Shown: piece by piece, positions 1-8,196 of the stretch
How the letters are laid out: every line of letters begins with the position of its first letter
Position numbering within the stretch: position 1 is the first letter of the stretch
Assembly: GCA_048976805.1 (NCBI GenBank)
Contig: JBHGUR010000076.1
Coordinates: 1-48,055, forward strand
Source: Ectobacillus sp048976805
Lineage (GTDB): Bacteria > Bacillota > Bacilli > Bacillales > Bacillaceae_G
Length of the DNA stretch: 48,055 bases
Reading direction: 5' to 3'
Translations under genes and position numbers: made by a program
Notes under the pieces: model-generated
Told to the model about the DNA's origin: nothing
Seen by the model: the letters and a program-made list of their open reading frames with translations, nothing else
The model's database searches: none

Positions 1-141
1 TAGGGACGCCGCGAATGTAAGGCTCTGGACATGAACCATTGGGTTTGTGAGCGAAAGAGCAATAAAAGAGAAAGACGTTTTCTGTCTTTCGAAGCCCCCA
101 CTTCAAGCGGTGTCAGCCGCTAAGTGGGGGTAGTTCACTGA
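1..141 (+). mobile_element. Right end of an IS200/IS605-type element (clipped by window edge)
   Basis: The segment ends in a C-rich/G-rich hairpin (CCCCCACTT...AAGTGGGGG, about 94-130) followed by TAGTTCAC, the usual shape of IS200/IS605 right ends that also form the 3' part of TnpB omega RNA. The same 141 bases recur in reverse complement at 47915-48055. One frame at the start reads RDAANVRLWT and then a stop, which could be the last residues of a TnpB, but this is weak. The element continues beyond the window. The neighbouring DUF2589-like gene is cut at the junction. Confidence 0.65.
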
Positions 142-163
142 AGATAAACCGGTAACTGTTAAG

Positions 164-499
164 ATGAATCTTCCCTCAGAGAATTTTGAAGAATATCGCA
201 CAGTTGAAATCCCTAAAATTTGTTTAGTCCCTATTTCAGCTTTACAGTTAAAGGAGTTGACCATCAATTTCAAAGCACAAATATCAGACGTTTCAGAAGC
301 GCCGCAGCAAGATGGATTACCGCGCAAAGACCTTCCCAAAATTCCTATTATTAAAAAGCCTCCCAACTTAGATATTCATTTACCTGCCAGAATTGAAGAC
401 AATCTTAATATCGCTAACATTGAAATGAAGTTTGAAGCAGCTTCGTCACCAGAAGGATTATTGCGCATCAATGATCAGCTTATGAAGCTTATTCCATAA
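164..499 (+). CDS. DUF2589-like protein, N-terminus lost to the IS insertion
   Basis: 111 residues from ATG 164. The reading frame stays open upstream to about 142 and then meets a TAG inside the IS end, so the original gene probably began further left. The region KPVTVKMN...ELTINFKAQISDV resembles KKEVKLNV...KINITFDMEVKSATV of the next gene, and both end in an SPEGLLRINDQL / TPEGLSRMLDML type segment, so the two are probably paralogues. It has no good ribosome binding site of its own. The function of DUF2589 proteins is unknown to me. It may be a non-functional remnant or still be made as a short product. It is followed after 24 bp by the intact paralogue. Confidence 0.6.
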   Translation: MNLPSENFEEYRTVEIPKICLVPISALQLKELTINFKAQISDVSEAPQQDGLPRKDLPKIPIIKKPPNLDIHLPARIEDNLNIANIEMKFEAASSPEGLLRINDQLMKLIP

Positions 500-523
500 A
501 TACCTGTAAAGGAGTGGTTTGTT

Positions 524-1105
524 ATGCCTGGAGAAATTGCCCAAGAATTCCGGGGGCTTCCGATGGATGAGCTGATTGGTTCGCCGCTAAAGGCCGCCTG
601 TAATGCCCAAATCATGCTAGCGCAATCTACACTTGAATTTATTGAAAATGTAGCTTTTGTAAAGAGTGGAAATGAAACAAAAATCAGAATGGTCGAATTC
701 AGTTATGAAAGTAATGAAAGCATTGCGGAGGGGGAGGGGAAGAAAGAGGTTAAATTGAATGTTCCTTTCATTTCCATCGTTTCTACACCAAACTTATTAA
801 TTGACAAGATAAATATTACGTTCGATATGGAAGTAAAATCAGCAACAGTCGATAAGGGAAGCACGAGTACAGAAGCCGGCGGCAGTGGTTCTGTTAAAGC
901 AGGATTTGGTCCTTTTAGCGCCAAGGTGAATTTTTATGGAAAAGTAGCTTCTCATAAAGAAAACGTGCGGCAGACAGATAAATCCGCAAAATATCATGTG
1001 GAAGTAAGCGCATCTCAGGCCGGCACACCCGAAGGACTGTCCAGAATGCTGGATATGTTGAACAATGTCATCGTTCCGCAGCCAGTTGCGGCGACGAACA
1101 AATAG
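524..1105 (+). CDS. DUF2589 domain-containing protein
   Basis: 193 residues, ATG start with AAAGGAGTGG nine bases upstream. The N-terminal segment DELIGSPLKAACNAQIMLA is typical of DUF2589 proteins. It is followed by a beta-rich region with a glycine/serine-rich loop (GGSGSVKAGFGPFSAKV) and a C-terminal TPEGLSRMLDMLN helix. No signal peptide or membrane segment is visible, so it should be cytoplasmic. It lies between a truncated paralogue and a small partner gene and shares an operon with them that ends at the terminator at 1438. No biochemical role can be given from sequence. Confidence 0.85.
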   Translation: MPGEIAQEFRGLPMDELIGSPLKAACNAQIMLAQSTLEFIENVAFVKSGNETKIRMVEFSYESNESIAEGEGKKEVKLNVPFISIVSTPNLLIDKINITFDMEVKSATVDKGSTSTEAGGSGSVKAGFGPFSAKVNFYGKVASHKENVRQTDKSAKYHVEVSASQAGTPEGLSRMLDMLNNVIVPQPVAATNK

Positions 1106-1153
1106 TAAATTTGTTTTTGTTTGCGACTTTAAATACGCATGGAGATGGATAGT

Positions 1154-1423
1154 ATGCCTGAGCCATTTGATATTACGGATGTAACGTACGTCAAGCGAAT
1201 TACAATAGGAAATACAAACCCCGAGTCGCTTCATGATGAAGGCGCAATTAACGAACAATTGGCGTTGCTAAATCGCTGTTTGCATGAGGCTCCAAGAGGT
1301 AAAATAATTGGACAAGAGAAGGGATTTCATATATTAAGAATCGGGGAGCATCAAGTAGTGATGCAATATATTTCATACCATATCGGGTTTAAGAGAAAAC
1401 CGGGTTGGTTAACTGGTAATTAG
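1154..1423 (+). CDS. Small conserved partner of the DUF2589 genes
   Basis: 89 residues from ATG 1154, chosen because GGAG at 1141-1144 is correctly spaced; an in-frame ATG at 1139 lacks a ribosome binding site. The C-terminal half (ILRIGEHQVVMQYISYHIGF then KRKPGW) looks conserved. No membrane segment or known catalytic motif is seen. It is 48 bp downstream of the DUF2589 gene and just before the operon terminator, so a shared function is likely but unknown. Confidence 0.7.
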   Translation: MPEPFDITDVTYVKRITIGNTNPESLHDEGAINEQLALLNRCLHEAPRGKIIGQEKGFHILRIGEHQVVMQYISYHIGFKRKPGWLTGN

Positions 1424-1437
1424 TGATTAGGATGTGA

Positions 1438-1472
1438 CCGATTCTCCCTGGGTAAGGGGGAAATCGGTTTTT
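1438..1472 (+). terminator. Intrinsic terminator of the DUF2589 operon
   Basis: CCGATT and CCC pair with GGG and AATCGG around a short loop, followed by TTTTTGTG. Confidence 0.8.
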
Positions 1473-1527
1473 GTGTGCAAAAAAACAATAAATATTATAT
1501 TGTAAGCGTTTCACCTAAAAAAATAAA

Positions 1528-1556
1528 TTTAAAATATTTTCTGAATTTTGTATAAT
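1528..1556 (+). promoter_or_regulatory. ilvA promoter with CodY-like box in the spacer
   Basis: TTTAAA (1528-1533), a 17-bp spacer and TATAAT (1551-1556) form a sigma-A-type promoter. The spacer holds TATTTTCTGAATTTT (1535-1549), which matches 12 of 15 positions of the CodY consensus AATTTTCWGAAAATT. CodY represses branched-chain amino acid synthesis in Bacillus, so binding here would block polymerase. The site is predicted from sequence only. Confidence 0.6.
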
Positions 1557-1592
1557 ATGTAACATAAATTCAAAATGAGGCAGGTAGTGACG

Positions 1593-2852
1593 ATGAAGGA
1601 TGTAAAAGAAGCGGTCAAAATCGAAGATATACTGGTGGCGCACAATATATTAAAAGATGTGGTGTATAAAACGCCATTGCAGCGCGATCCGATTTTATCG
1701 GAAAAATATGATTGCCATGTCTACTTAAAAAGAGAGGACTTACAGGTGGTGCGCTCATTTAAGATTCGCGGCGCTTATCATTGCATCAACAGCTTGCAGC
1801 CTGGCCAATTGAAAAACGGGGTAGTATGCGCCAGTGCGGGCAACCATGCGCAAGGAGTCGCGTATACATGCCGCAGGCTTCAAATCCCGGCGAAAATTTT
1901 TATGCCGAATACAACGCCAAGCCAAAAGGTGTCGCAGGTGCGCTTTTTTGGCGGTGAAGCGGTAGAAGTCATACTAAAAGGAGATACCTTTGACAGCTCT
2001 TATAATGAGGCTATCAAGTATTGCGAGGAAAATGAGATGACGTTCATTCATCCGTTCGATAATCCGTATGTAATTGCGGGCCAGGGAACAGTCGGGGTTG
2101 AAATTCTTCATGATATCGACCGGCCGATTGATTATGTATTTGCATCAATTGGCGGCGGCGGCTTGACAGCGGGTGTGGGTACATATATAAAAGGAATCAG
2201 CCCGATGACGAAAATAGTTGGTGTCGAGCCTGAAGGAGCCGCTTCGATGACAGAGTCTTTCAAAGAGGAGCAGGTTGTAACATTGTCGAAAATCAATCCG
2301 TTTGTGGACGGGGCAGCTGTGAAAAAGGTCGGCGATTTAAACTATGAAATTTGTAAAGAAGTGCTGGATGATATTGTTCTCGTCCCGGAAGGAAAGGTAT
2401 GTACGGCGATTTTGGAGCTTTACAATAAAAACGCAATCGTTGCCGAACCTGCAGGAGCACTGCCGATTGCGGCACTGGACTTTTACCGTGACCAAATTCG
2501 CGGCAAGACGGTTGTATGCGTGATTAGCGGAGGCAACAACGATATTGAACGCATGCAGGAGATGAAGGAGCGTTCCTTGATTTATGAGGGATTGAAGCAT
2601 TACTTTATCATTAGCTTTCCGCAAAGGCCGCGGGCGCTGCGCGAGTTTTTAGATAATGTATTAGGGCCGACAGATGATATTACCCGCTTTGAATATACGA
2701 AAAAGAACAATAAAGATAACGGACCGGCGCTTGTCGGCATTGAGCTGGCGCGCAAAGAGGATTATGAGCCATTGATTCGCCGCATGGAAGAGCAGGGCGT
2801 ACAGCATATGGAAATCAACAATAATCCAACATTATTTAATTTGTTGATTTAA
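1593..2852 (+). CDS. ilvA: Threonine ammonia-lyase, biosynthetic type
   Basis: 419 residues. Converts threonine to 2-oxobutanoate and ammonia, the first step of isoleucine synthesis, with pyridoxal phosphate. The PLP lysine lies in VVRSFKIRGAY (about Lys57), the substrate loop is CASAGNHAQGVA, and the phosphate-binding GGGG is in ASIGGGGLTAG. The C-terminal part (HYFIISFPQRPRALREFLD to the end) is a single ACT-like regulatory domain, as in Bacillus subtilis IlvA, which it resembles throughout. Start 1593 is preferred to ATG 1575 because 1575 has nothing like a ribosome binding site and AGGCAGGTAG precedes 1593. The gene is monocistronic by spacing and its promoter carries a CodY-like box. Confidence 0.97.
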   Translation: MKDVKEAVKIEDILVAHNILKDVVYKTPLQRDPILSEKYDCHVYLKREDLQVVRSFKIRGAYHCINSLQPGQLKNGVVCASAGNHAQGVAYTCRRLQIPAKIFMPNTTPSQKVSQVRFFGGEAVEVILKGDTFDSSYNEAIKYCEENEMTFIHPFDNPYVIAGQGTVGVEILHDIDRPIDYVFASIGGGGLTAGVGTYIKGISPMTKIVGVEPEGAASMTESFKEEQVVTLSKINPFVDGAAVKKVGDLNYEICKEVLDDIVLVPEGKVCTAILELYNKNAIVAEPAGALPIAALDFYRDQIRGKTVVCVISGGNNDIERMQEMKERSLIYEGLKHYFIISFPQRPRALREFLDNVLGPTDDITRFEYTKKNNKDNGPALVGIELARKEDYEPLIRRMEEQGVQHMEINNNPTLFNLLI

Positions 2853-2951
2853 ATTGTTTCAATATTGTGTCTGTTTAGGTGTAGCGATATATAAAGACAG
2901 GAAATTCGCTTTTCTTTGCGGAAGATATACAGCAGAAGGGAAGTGCTGGCG

Positions 2952-3161
2952 ATGGTTGAGCAAAGAAAAGCGGTGGAAGAAGAGCTGGAAGAAGTAAAAG
3001 AGGCGTTAAAGCAATTGCAGCTTTCTGTCGATTTGCTTCAGTCGGAGGTATACCATCTTCGCTATGAAAAGCCCCGCACCGTTTGGACTCCGGCTTTAAT
3101 CGGGCAAATTGGCGGGTTTATTTTAGGAGCGATTGTGCTCATCGGCATCTTTTGGAGGTAA
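2952..3161 (+). CDS. Small coiled-coil, single-pass membrane protein
   Basis: 69 residues from ATG 2952 (AAGGGAAG upstream); an in-frame TTG at 2916 would give 81. The first half is a charged heptad-like helix (EEELEEVKEALKQLQ), then a basic linker, and the C-terminus is one hydrophobic helix (GGFILGAIVLIGIFW) ending in Arg. This shape fits a membrane-tethered coiled coil with the coil in the cytoplasm. It is unrecognised, follows ilvA by about 100 bp and ends at a strong terminator. Confidence 0.65.
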   Translation: MVEQRKAVEEELEEVKEALKQLQLSVDLLQSEVYHLRYEKPRTVWTPALIGQIGGFILGAIVLIGIFWR

Positions 3162-3163
3162 TG

Positions 3164-3193
3164 AAAAGAGATTGCATCTGCAATCTCTTTTTA
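3164..3193. terminator. Bidirectional intrinsic terminator, now split from the NhaD-type gene
   Basis: AAAAGAGATTGCA and TGCAATCTCTTTTT form a near-perfect hairpin with T-runs on both strands. It serves the small membrane protein on the + strand and probably once served the transporter on the - strand, but a MITE now separates it from that gene. Confidence 0.85.
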
Positions 3194-3198
3194 CATTA

Positions 3199-3403
3199 GG
3201 CTCTGTTAAAGTGCAATGTTGATTTTTATATAGCGTACGTCTGTGCATTACGGCTATGCAGAAATGGCAGCCTGCATTCATGTTCTCCCTCTGGTTTTCC
3301 TTTGGGCGAGGCAAATTAGGCCCTGACCGTTACTACACATGGCCGGGACCACTCTCCCCCTTAAAAAAGGGGTTATATATCAACACTAGCGTTTAACACA
3401 GCC
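3199..3403. mobile_element. MITE-like element, long family (copy 1), 8-bp target duplication
   Basis: 205 bp bounded by GGCTCTGTTAAA (3199) and TTTAACACAGCC (ending 3403), which are imperfect inverted repeats. The flanks are perfect 8-bp direct repeats TTACATTA at 3191-3198 and 3404-3411. It has no coding capacity. Its reverse complement matches the element at 32941-33142 in ends and interior. It inserted exactly at the stop codon of the - strand transporter gene, and the duplication restored the stop. Confidence 0.85.
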
Positions 3404-4729
3404 TTACATTAAATAACGCAAGTAAATATATAGGTGGGATAAAAGCAGTGCAATGATCGTTAGCGGCAATCCTACCTTTAGAAAGTCCATATAAGAAAAA
3501 CCGTGGCCCTCGCGGCTGGCGATGCCGGCGACAACGACGTTTGCCGACGCGCCGATCAGTGTGCCGTTGCCTCCCAAGCAGGCGCCAAGCGATAATGCCC
3601 ACCATAACACCTCAATTTGCGCAGCATCAGGGCTAAGACCGAGGCCTGTCGCCAAATTTTTAATAAGCGGAATCATCGTGGCGACAAACGGAATATTGTC
3701 AATCGTTGCGGACGCGATTCCGGATACCCATAAAATGAGGACAGCCGCAAAACCGATGTCTCCTCCTGTTACATCAAGCACCTTTTGCGCCAATTGGCCG
3801 ATTAAGCCGATATCAACAAGGGCGCCGACAAGCACAAACAGGCCGGCAAAGAAAAAGATTGTAATCCATTCCACGCGCGACAATACTTCTTCGATTTCAT
3901 GCTCTTTCACGGCGATTAGCATAAGCAATGATGCCCCTGTAATCGCGATGACTGCCGCTTCGACATGAATGAGTGAATGGAGAATAAATCCGAGTATCGT
4001 TGCGCCAAGGACAACTAAGGATTTTATTAACAGCTTGCGGTCGTGAATATAGTCTTTTTCATTTAGATTCATTAGTTTATTAATTAGTTCTGGTGTTGTC
4101 TTAAGTTTATTGCGATACACGAAATACAAAATAGCCGCTGTAACAAATGTGATGACAAGCACAATCGGAGCAAGATTGAATAAAAAAGCATTAAAATCAA
4201 GATGTTTATTCGCCGAGCCAATCATAATGTTTGGCGGATCGCCAATCAAGGTTGCTGTACCGCCAATATTTGAAAATAATACTTCAGAAATCAAATATGG
4301 AACAGGGTTGATTTGCAATATCCGCGTAACTGAGAGCGTAACCGGAACGACAAGCAGTACGGTCGTAACGTTATCCAAAAAAGCAGAGCCGAAAGCAGTG
4401 AGGAGGGACAATAAAATTAAGATGAAAATCGGCTTCCCTTTGGCAGCTTTGGCGGCTTTAATTGCCACATATTCAAATACGCCCGATTTGCTTGTAATAT
4501 TGACAAGGATCATCATCCCGATCAGCAGTGTAATTGTTTCCCACTGAATGTGGGTTGTAAAGGCGCCGTGCAAATCCACGATGCCGAGAATAACCATAAT
4601 GGCTGCGCCTAAAAGGGCGATTACGGCGCGATTGATTTTTTCTGAAATAATGATGGCATATGTAACAAGAAATACCGCAATGGCCACATAATACTGCCAG
4701 GCGGCGATCGTTTGAGCAGAGTGCTCCAA
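3404..4729 (-). CDS. ArsB/NhaD-family ion transporter
   Basis: 441 residues with about 11-12 hydrophobic segments. Motifs typical of the ion transporter superfamily are visible: FLDNVTTVLLVVP, NIGGTATLIGDPPN, ATIDNIPFVATMIPL and GGNGTLIGASANVV. The family includes Na+/H+ antiporters (NhaD) and arsenite permeases, and the substrate cannot be decided here. There is no ars gene nearby, so an Na+/H+ or organic-anion role is at least as likely. Its stop codon lies in the right-hand target duplication of the adjoining MITE, which has moved the transcript end away from the terminator at 3164. Confidence 0.9.
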   Translation of the reverse strand: MEHSAQTIAAWQYYVAIAVFLVTYAIIISEKINRAVIALLGAAIMVILGIVDLHGAFTTHIQWETITLLIGMMILVNITSKSGVFEYVAIKAAKAAKGKPIFILILLSLLTAFGSAFLDNVTTVLLVVPVTLSVTRILQINPVPYLISEVLFSNIGGTATLIGDPPNIMIGSANKHLDFNAFLFNLAPIVLVITFVTAAILYFVYRNKLKTTPELINKLMNLNEKDYIHDRKLLIKSLVVLGATILGFILHSLIHVEAAVIAITGASLLMLIAVKEHEIEEVLSRVEWITIFFFAGLFVLVGALVDIGLIGQLAQKVLDVTGGDIGFAAVLILWVSGIASATIDNIPFVATMIPLIKNLATGLGLSPDAAQIEVLWWALSLGACLGGNGTLIGASANVVVAGIASREGHGFSYMDFLKVGLPLTIIALLLSHLYIYLRYLM

Positions 4730-5097
4730 CTTTTACACCTTCTTTCTATATTGCTGTGTTCATGCTATGCATTGCTGTAAACAGTCCTTCCTCAATGCTC
4801 TATATTGTAACAAAATGCTGCAGGAAATAAAATAAAGATAGATCCATTATTATCCAATGTATCCGCTTGTATATTGAATTTTTTATGAATGATGAAAAAA
4901 TATAATCTCTGAATTTCATTTACCATAATAAAATGCATATAGATTGCACAAAAGAAAAAAGTATGTAAAGCTAATGTAACGGGTTAACATGTAGTGGTTG
5001 CTGAAAAAATTTGGTAAACTATCTATAAAATAAAAACTCTAGCAGCGAAGGCTTTACCGCCTGCTTATGCCGGATAAAAGAAAGGGAGGGTTATAAA
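4730..5097. other. Divergent intergenic region, 368 bp
   Basis: AT-rich spacer between the transporter gene (-) and yojF (+). It must hold both promoters. TTGGTAAAC...TATAAAAT before yojF is suggestive but the spacing is poor. I see no ORF with a ribosome binding site, no RNA motif and no clear palindrome. Confidence 0.4.
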
Positions 5098-5445
5098 GTG
5101 GAGCGTATTCACGATATAGCAGCTGTTCAAAAAGTGCTGGAAAGCTTTGCGAAGCAGGATGTGTATCTTCACTTGGAAACGACAAACGGCGCATACGCTT
5201 CTCACATAAACGAGAAGGTAATGACCGTCGGCGCATTTATCCGAAATGCGCGCATTCAATTTGAAAGAGGAGCGATAGCCGGTGATGATCCGTATCGGAT
5301 CGGATTGAAGATGGAACAAGGATGGGTGTATGCACAAGGCATTACACATTGGGAGCAAGATGAAAAAGGGCGGCTTCTTTTAGGGGGCCATAATGATAAA
5401 GGGCAACTGGCGATTGCTTTTCAATTAAGCAAAACACCGTTTTAA
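5098..5445 (+). CDS. yojF: YojF family protein (DUF1806)
   Basis: 115 residues, GTG start with AAGGGAGGG well placed. The protein is typical of the small YojF family that sits directly upstream of the bacillithiol deacetylase gene in Bacillus. Conserved stretches include FIRNARIQFERG and GWVYAQGITHWE. It is cytoplasmic, with no known catalytic motif. Thirteen bases separate it from bshB2, so the two are cotranscribed, and a supporting role in bacillithiol synthesis is inferred from this constant pairing. Confidence 0.92.
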   Translation: MERIHDIAAVQKVLESFAKQDVYLHLETTNGAYASHINEKVMTVGAFIRNARIQFERGAIAGDDPYRIGLKMEQGWVYAQGITHWEQDEKGRLLLGGHNDKGQLAIAFQLSKTPF

Positions 5446-5458
5446 TTAAGGAGGGAAA

Positions 5459-6124
5459 ATGATGGAGCGTCATGTACTTGTTGTTTTGCCGCATCCGGAT
5501 GATGAATCCTTTGCAGCCGGCGGAACGATTTCCAAATTTACAAAAGCGGGAGTACCGGTGACCTATGCGTGCGGAACATTGGGGCAGATGGGGCGCAATA
5601 TGGGGAAAAACGTATTTGCGACCCGCGAAACAATGCCTGAAATTCGTAAAGCGGAACTAATAGAAGCTTGCCGTATAATGGGAATTCAAGATTTGCGGTT
5701 CTTAGGCTTTTACGATAAAATGATTGAGTTTGAAGATATTGAGGTTGTGGCCGATCGTATCGAAGAGGTGATTCGGGATACGAATCCTTCTCTCGTTATT
5801 ACGTTTTACCCGGAGCACGGTGTTCACCCGGACCATAACGCCTTTGGACGTGCTGCAATTCATGCTTTGTCTAGGATGCCAAAGGAAAAGCGCCCAACCG
5901 TTTATGCGATTGCCATTACGAAAAATAAAACAGAGGTGCTGGGCGAACCGGATATCGTTAACGATATTTCCGATGTGTTTAACACGAAGCTTGCGGCATT
6001 GCGCGCGCATCGTTCCCAAACGGAAGCAATGCTGGAAGAAGCCCAGGCGAAAATTCAAAACAACGACCAGCAGACCATTCAATGGCTCCGTTACGAGCAG
6101 TTTTGGATTTATAAGTGGAAGTAA
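5459..6124 (+). CDS. bshB2: Bacillithiol biosynthesis deacetylase BshB2
   Basis: 221 residues, LmbE-like zinc deacetylase. It removes the acetyl group from GlcNAc-malate to give GlcN-malate, the second step of bacillithiol synthesis. The zinc/catalytic motif is LPHPDDESFAAGG near the N-terminus, and the third metal ligand is in EHGVHPDHNAFG (about 120-131). Tandem ATGs at 5459 and 5462 follow AAGGAGGG; the second has better spacing. It pairs with yojF as in Bacillus subtilis (YojF-YojG). Its presence argues that the organism uses bacillithiol as its main low-molecular-weight thiol. Confidence 0.95.
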   Translation: MMERHVLVVLPHPDDESFAAGGTISKFTKAGVPVTYACGTLGQMGRNMGKNVFATRETMPEIRKAELIEACRIMGIQDLRFLGFYDKMIEFEDIEVVADRIEEVIRDTNPSLVITFYPEHGVHPDHNAFGRAAIHALSRMPKEKRPTVYAIAITKNKTEVLGEPDIVNDISDVFNTKLAALRAHRSQTEAMLEEAQAKIQNNDQQTIQWLRYEQFWIYKWK

Positions 6125-6155
6125 GAAGCTGTAAAATCGGCTTCTTATTTTTTTG
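6122..6155 (+). terminator. Terminator after bshB2
   Basis: AAGAAGC...GCTTCTT hairpin followed by ATTTTTTTG. Confidence 0.85.
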
Positions 6156-6284
6156 TAAGGTTTTTGTATTACAAAAATATAAAAATAGTTTTACAATCGT
6201 TGTTGTTTTTCTTTCTTTTTTATGAAACTATGATACAATCGCTATGAAAATACAATACATATACATATTCAGGGGGAAGGCAGT

Positions 6285-7202
6285 ATGAATAAACCTTTAG
6301 TCGTATCGCTAGCCGCTGCAACAATGCTTACAAGCGGATTGGGTGATGCAAGTTTACAAGCATATGCGCAAACACCTGTTACAATACAAGCGGGACAAGC
6401 TGCAGAAGTAACGGCGCTGCTATTGAATGTCCGGAGCATGCCATCTACTAAGGCTTCTATTATAGGAAGGCTGCCACAGTATACTGTTATTACGGTGAAC
6501 GGTGTAGCCAACGGTTGGGCAAATATTGCTTATAACGGCAAAACAGCATATGTGAGCGCGCAATATCTGCAACCAACAGCCCATGTTGCAGGGCATAAAG
6601 GCACTGTAACAGCTTCTTTGCTAAATGTGCGCAGCATGCCATCCATTAACGGGAAAATAATTGGCGGTTTAAAGAAAGGAACGGCGGTTTCTATTTCGAA
6701 ACGGCTTTCCAATGGGTGGCTCCAAATTTCGTATAACGGAAAAGCAGCGTATGTATTTGGAAAATATGTAACTCCGGCTGCCGAAACTGCAGCAGCGCCA
6801 GTGCCGAATGCTTCAGTTGCTGTTTTAAGCGCTTATGAACAAAAGGTTGTAGAATTAACAAACGCAGAGCGTATAAAAAACGGTTTGGCAGCATTGCAGG
6901 TGGACACGGCATTGAGCAGGGTGGCCCGGATGAAATCGGAAGATATGCTGAAAAACCGCTATTTTTCCCATAACAGCCCGACATACGGTTCTCCGTTTAA
7001 TATGATGCGCGCCAATGGCATTACATACCGCTCCGCCGGCGAAAATATTGCAATGGGGCAACGGACGCCTGAGGAAGTTGTAAAGGCGTGGATGGATAGC
7101 CCGGGGCATCGCGCCAATATTTTAAACAATACCTTTACGCACATCGGAGTCGGGTATGTTCCAGAACAGAATATTTGGACGCAGCAATTTATCGGCAAGT
7201 AA
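6285..7202 (+). CDS. Secreted protein with two SH3b domains and a CAP domain
   Basis: 305 residues, start ATG 6285 with GGGGGAAGG upstream. An atypical signal peptide (about 1-29, ending ...AYAQ) is followed by two bacterial SH3 repeats (about 40-95 and 105-162), each with an LLNVRSMPS motif and a GW(A/L)QI(A/S)YNGK(T/A)AYV core. The last 120 residues are a CAP/SCP domain (VVELTNAERIKNGL, YFSHNSP, GENIAMG, SPGHRANILN, HIGVGY) like Bacillus YkwD. SH3b domains usually bind peptidoglycan, so this is likely a wall-associated extracellular protein. A TGATACAAT extended -10 lies near 6231. The catalytic role of bacterial CAP domains is unsettled. Confidence 0.93.
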   Translation: MNKPLVVSLAAATMLTSGLGDASLQAYAQTPVTIQAGQAAEVTALLLNVRSMPSTKASIIGRLPQYTVITVNGVANGWANIAYNGKTAYVSAQYLQPTAHVAGHKGTVTASLLNVRSMPSINGKIIGGLKKGTAVSISKRLSNGWLQISYNGKAAYVFGKYVTPAAETAAAPVPNASVAVLSAYEQKVVELTNAERIKNGLAALQVDTALSRVARMKSEDMLKNRYFSHNSPTYGSPFNMMRANGITYRSAGENIAMGQRTPEEVVKAWMDSPGHRANILNNTFTHIGVGYVPEQNIWTQQFIGK

Positions 7203-7247
7203 GAGATGTACATAAACTCGGACGGGAGATTAGAACGGCCGGTGCAA

Positions 7248-7279
7248 AAAAAACGGATCAAAAACGATCCGCTTTTTTG
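7248..7279 (+). terminator. Terminator after the CAP-domain gene
   Basis: CGGATC and GATCCG around AAAAAC, followed by CTTTTTT. Confidence 0.8.
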
Positions 7280-7359
7280 ATGGCTAATAAAATGGAAAAA
7301 GGAAGGGAATACATAGTTTTTCTAAAATGAAGCACTTTAAAGGGTGGAGGTGTGTACAT

Positions 7360-7563
7360 ATGGAACCAAGCCAGCCTGGCAAGAAGGATATGCCGGATTT
7401 TAAAGAGCTTCATGACCGGGTGATTGCCGAACCATCCGCAAGTCCGTCGCTTGTCATTAAAACAAATCTCGACCCGAAAAGCCCAAAGGAAGACAATCTG
7501 TATTATCAAAGCGAAGAGAGTATGGACGAAGCGCGGTTTGAAGGCTTTTTTGAAGGGAAATAA
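7360..7563 (+). CDS. Small acidic hypothetical protein
   Basis: 67 residues from ATG 7360, with GGTGGAGGTG well spaced upstream; an ATG at 7327 lies before this site and is rejected. The protein is hydrophilic and proline/acid rich (KSPKEDNLYYQSEESMDEA) with no membrane segment or Cys. The C-terminal FEGFFEGK may be conserved. I do not recognise the family. Confidence 0.65.
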   Translation: MEPSQPGKKDMPDFKELHDRVIAEPSASPSLVIKTNLDPKSPKEDNLYYQSEESMDEARFEGFFEGK

Positions 7564-7572
7564 GTGTCACAT

Positions 7573-7610
7573 AATGAAAAAAGATGCTTAGCAAGCATCT
7601 TTTTTCATTA
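7573..7610. terminator. Bidirectional terminator between convergent genes
   Basis: AATGAAAAAAGATGCTT and AAGCATCTTTTTTCATT form a long palindrome with T-runs on both strands. It overlaps the stop codon of the - strand gene. Confidence 0.9.
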
Positions 7611-8078
7611 TGTGATGGATACGGGAATTGCTTCTGCGGCCGTTATTAAATCCGCTCCCTTGATAAAAATTTGCAAACCTCTTTTGCCGGCGCTAATGCT
7701 AATTGGATCAAGGCCAGCAGCGGAGCTATCAATATAAAACGGATAGCGCTTTTTTATTCCTAAAGGGGAAACGCCGCCGCGAATATATCCTGTCAGCGCT
7801 TGAATTTCTTTGACGGGAACCATGTCGGCTTTTTTATTGCCGCTGCAAGCTGCCAGAGCTTTTACATTTAATTCTTTATGCGCCGGGATACAAGCTACAA
7901 TGACTCCGGTTTTATCTCCTTTTAGCACCAAGGTTTTAAATACTTGCTCTAAAGGCAAATCAATTTGCGCCGCCACGTGCTGGGCGTCCAAATGCTCTTC
8001 ATCCCATTGATATTCATGGAGCGTATAAGGGATTTTTTTCGCATCCAATATGCGGCATGCGATTGTTTTTCTTGTCAT
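7608..8078 (-). CDS. ybaK: YbaK/EbsC-family Cys-tRNA(Pro) deacylase
   Basis: 156 residues starting MTRKTIACRIL; this start has AAGGAGATGG in front, and the longer frame to 8117 does not. The family is a trans-editing enzyme that hydrolyses Cys-tRNA(Pro) misacylated by prolyl-tRNA synthetase. The catalytic lysine motif VFKTLVLKGD (about 46-55) and the SPLGIKK motif (GGVSPLGIKKRYP) are both present. It is cytoplasmic and monocistronic, divergent from the RraA-like gene. Confidence 0.92.
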   Translation of the reverse strand: MTRKTIACRILDAKKIPYTLHEYQWDEEHLDAQHVAAQIDLPLEQVFKTLVLKGDKTGVIVACIPAHKELNVKALAACSGNKKADMVPVKEIQALTGYIRGGVSPLGIKKRYPFYIDSSAAGLDPISISAGKRGLQIFIKGADLITAAEAIPVSIT

Positions 8079-8196
8079 ACTGCCATCTCCTTTTTCTATC
8101 TGGCTATTATTATACATAATTTTTCACATTTAGGCAGGGAATGACATGAAGAAACCGAATACGTTACAATGTGAATTTTGTGGAAAAGGGGAATGA

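Noticed and set aside
839..1258. 139-codon open frame on the minus strand over the DUF2589 genes
   Set aside because: It is antisense to two convincing genes, with Cys- and Trp-rich composition unlike a real protein and no start signal.
1501..1514. cre-like sequence TGTAAGCGTTTCAC upstream of ilvA
   Set aside because: The left arm and central CG fit the CcpA site, but the right arm is one base short and misses the conserved CA, so I did not call it.
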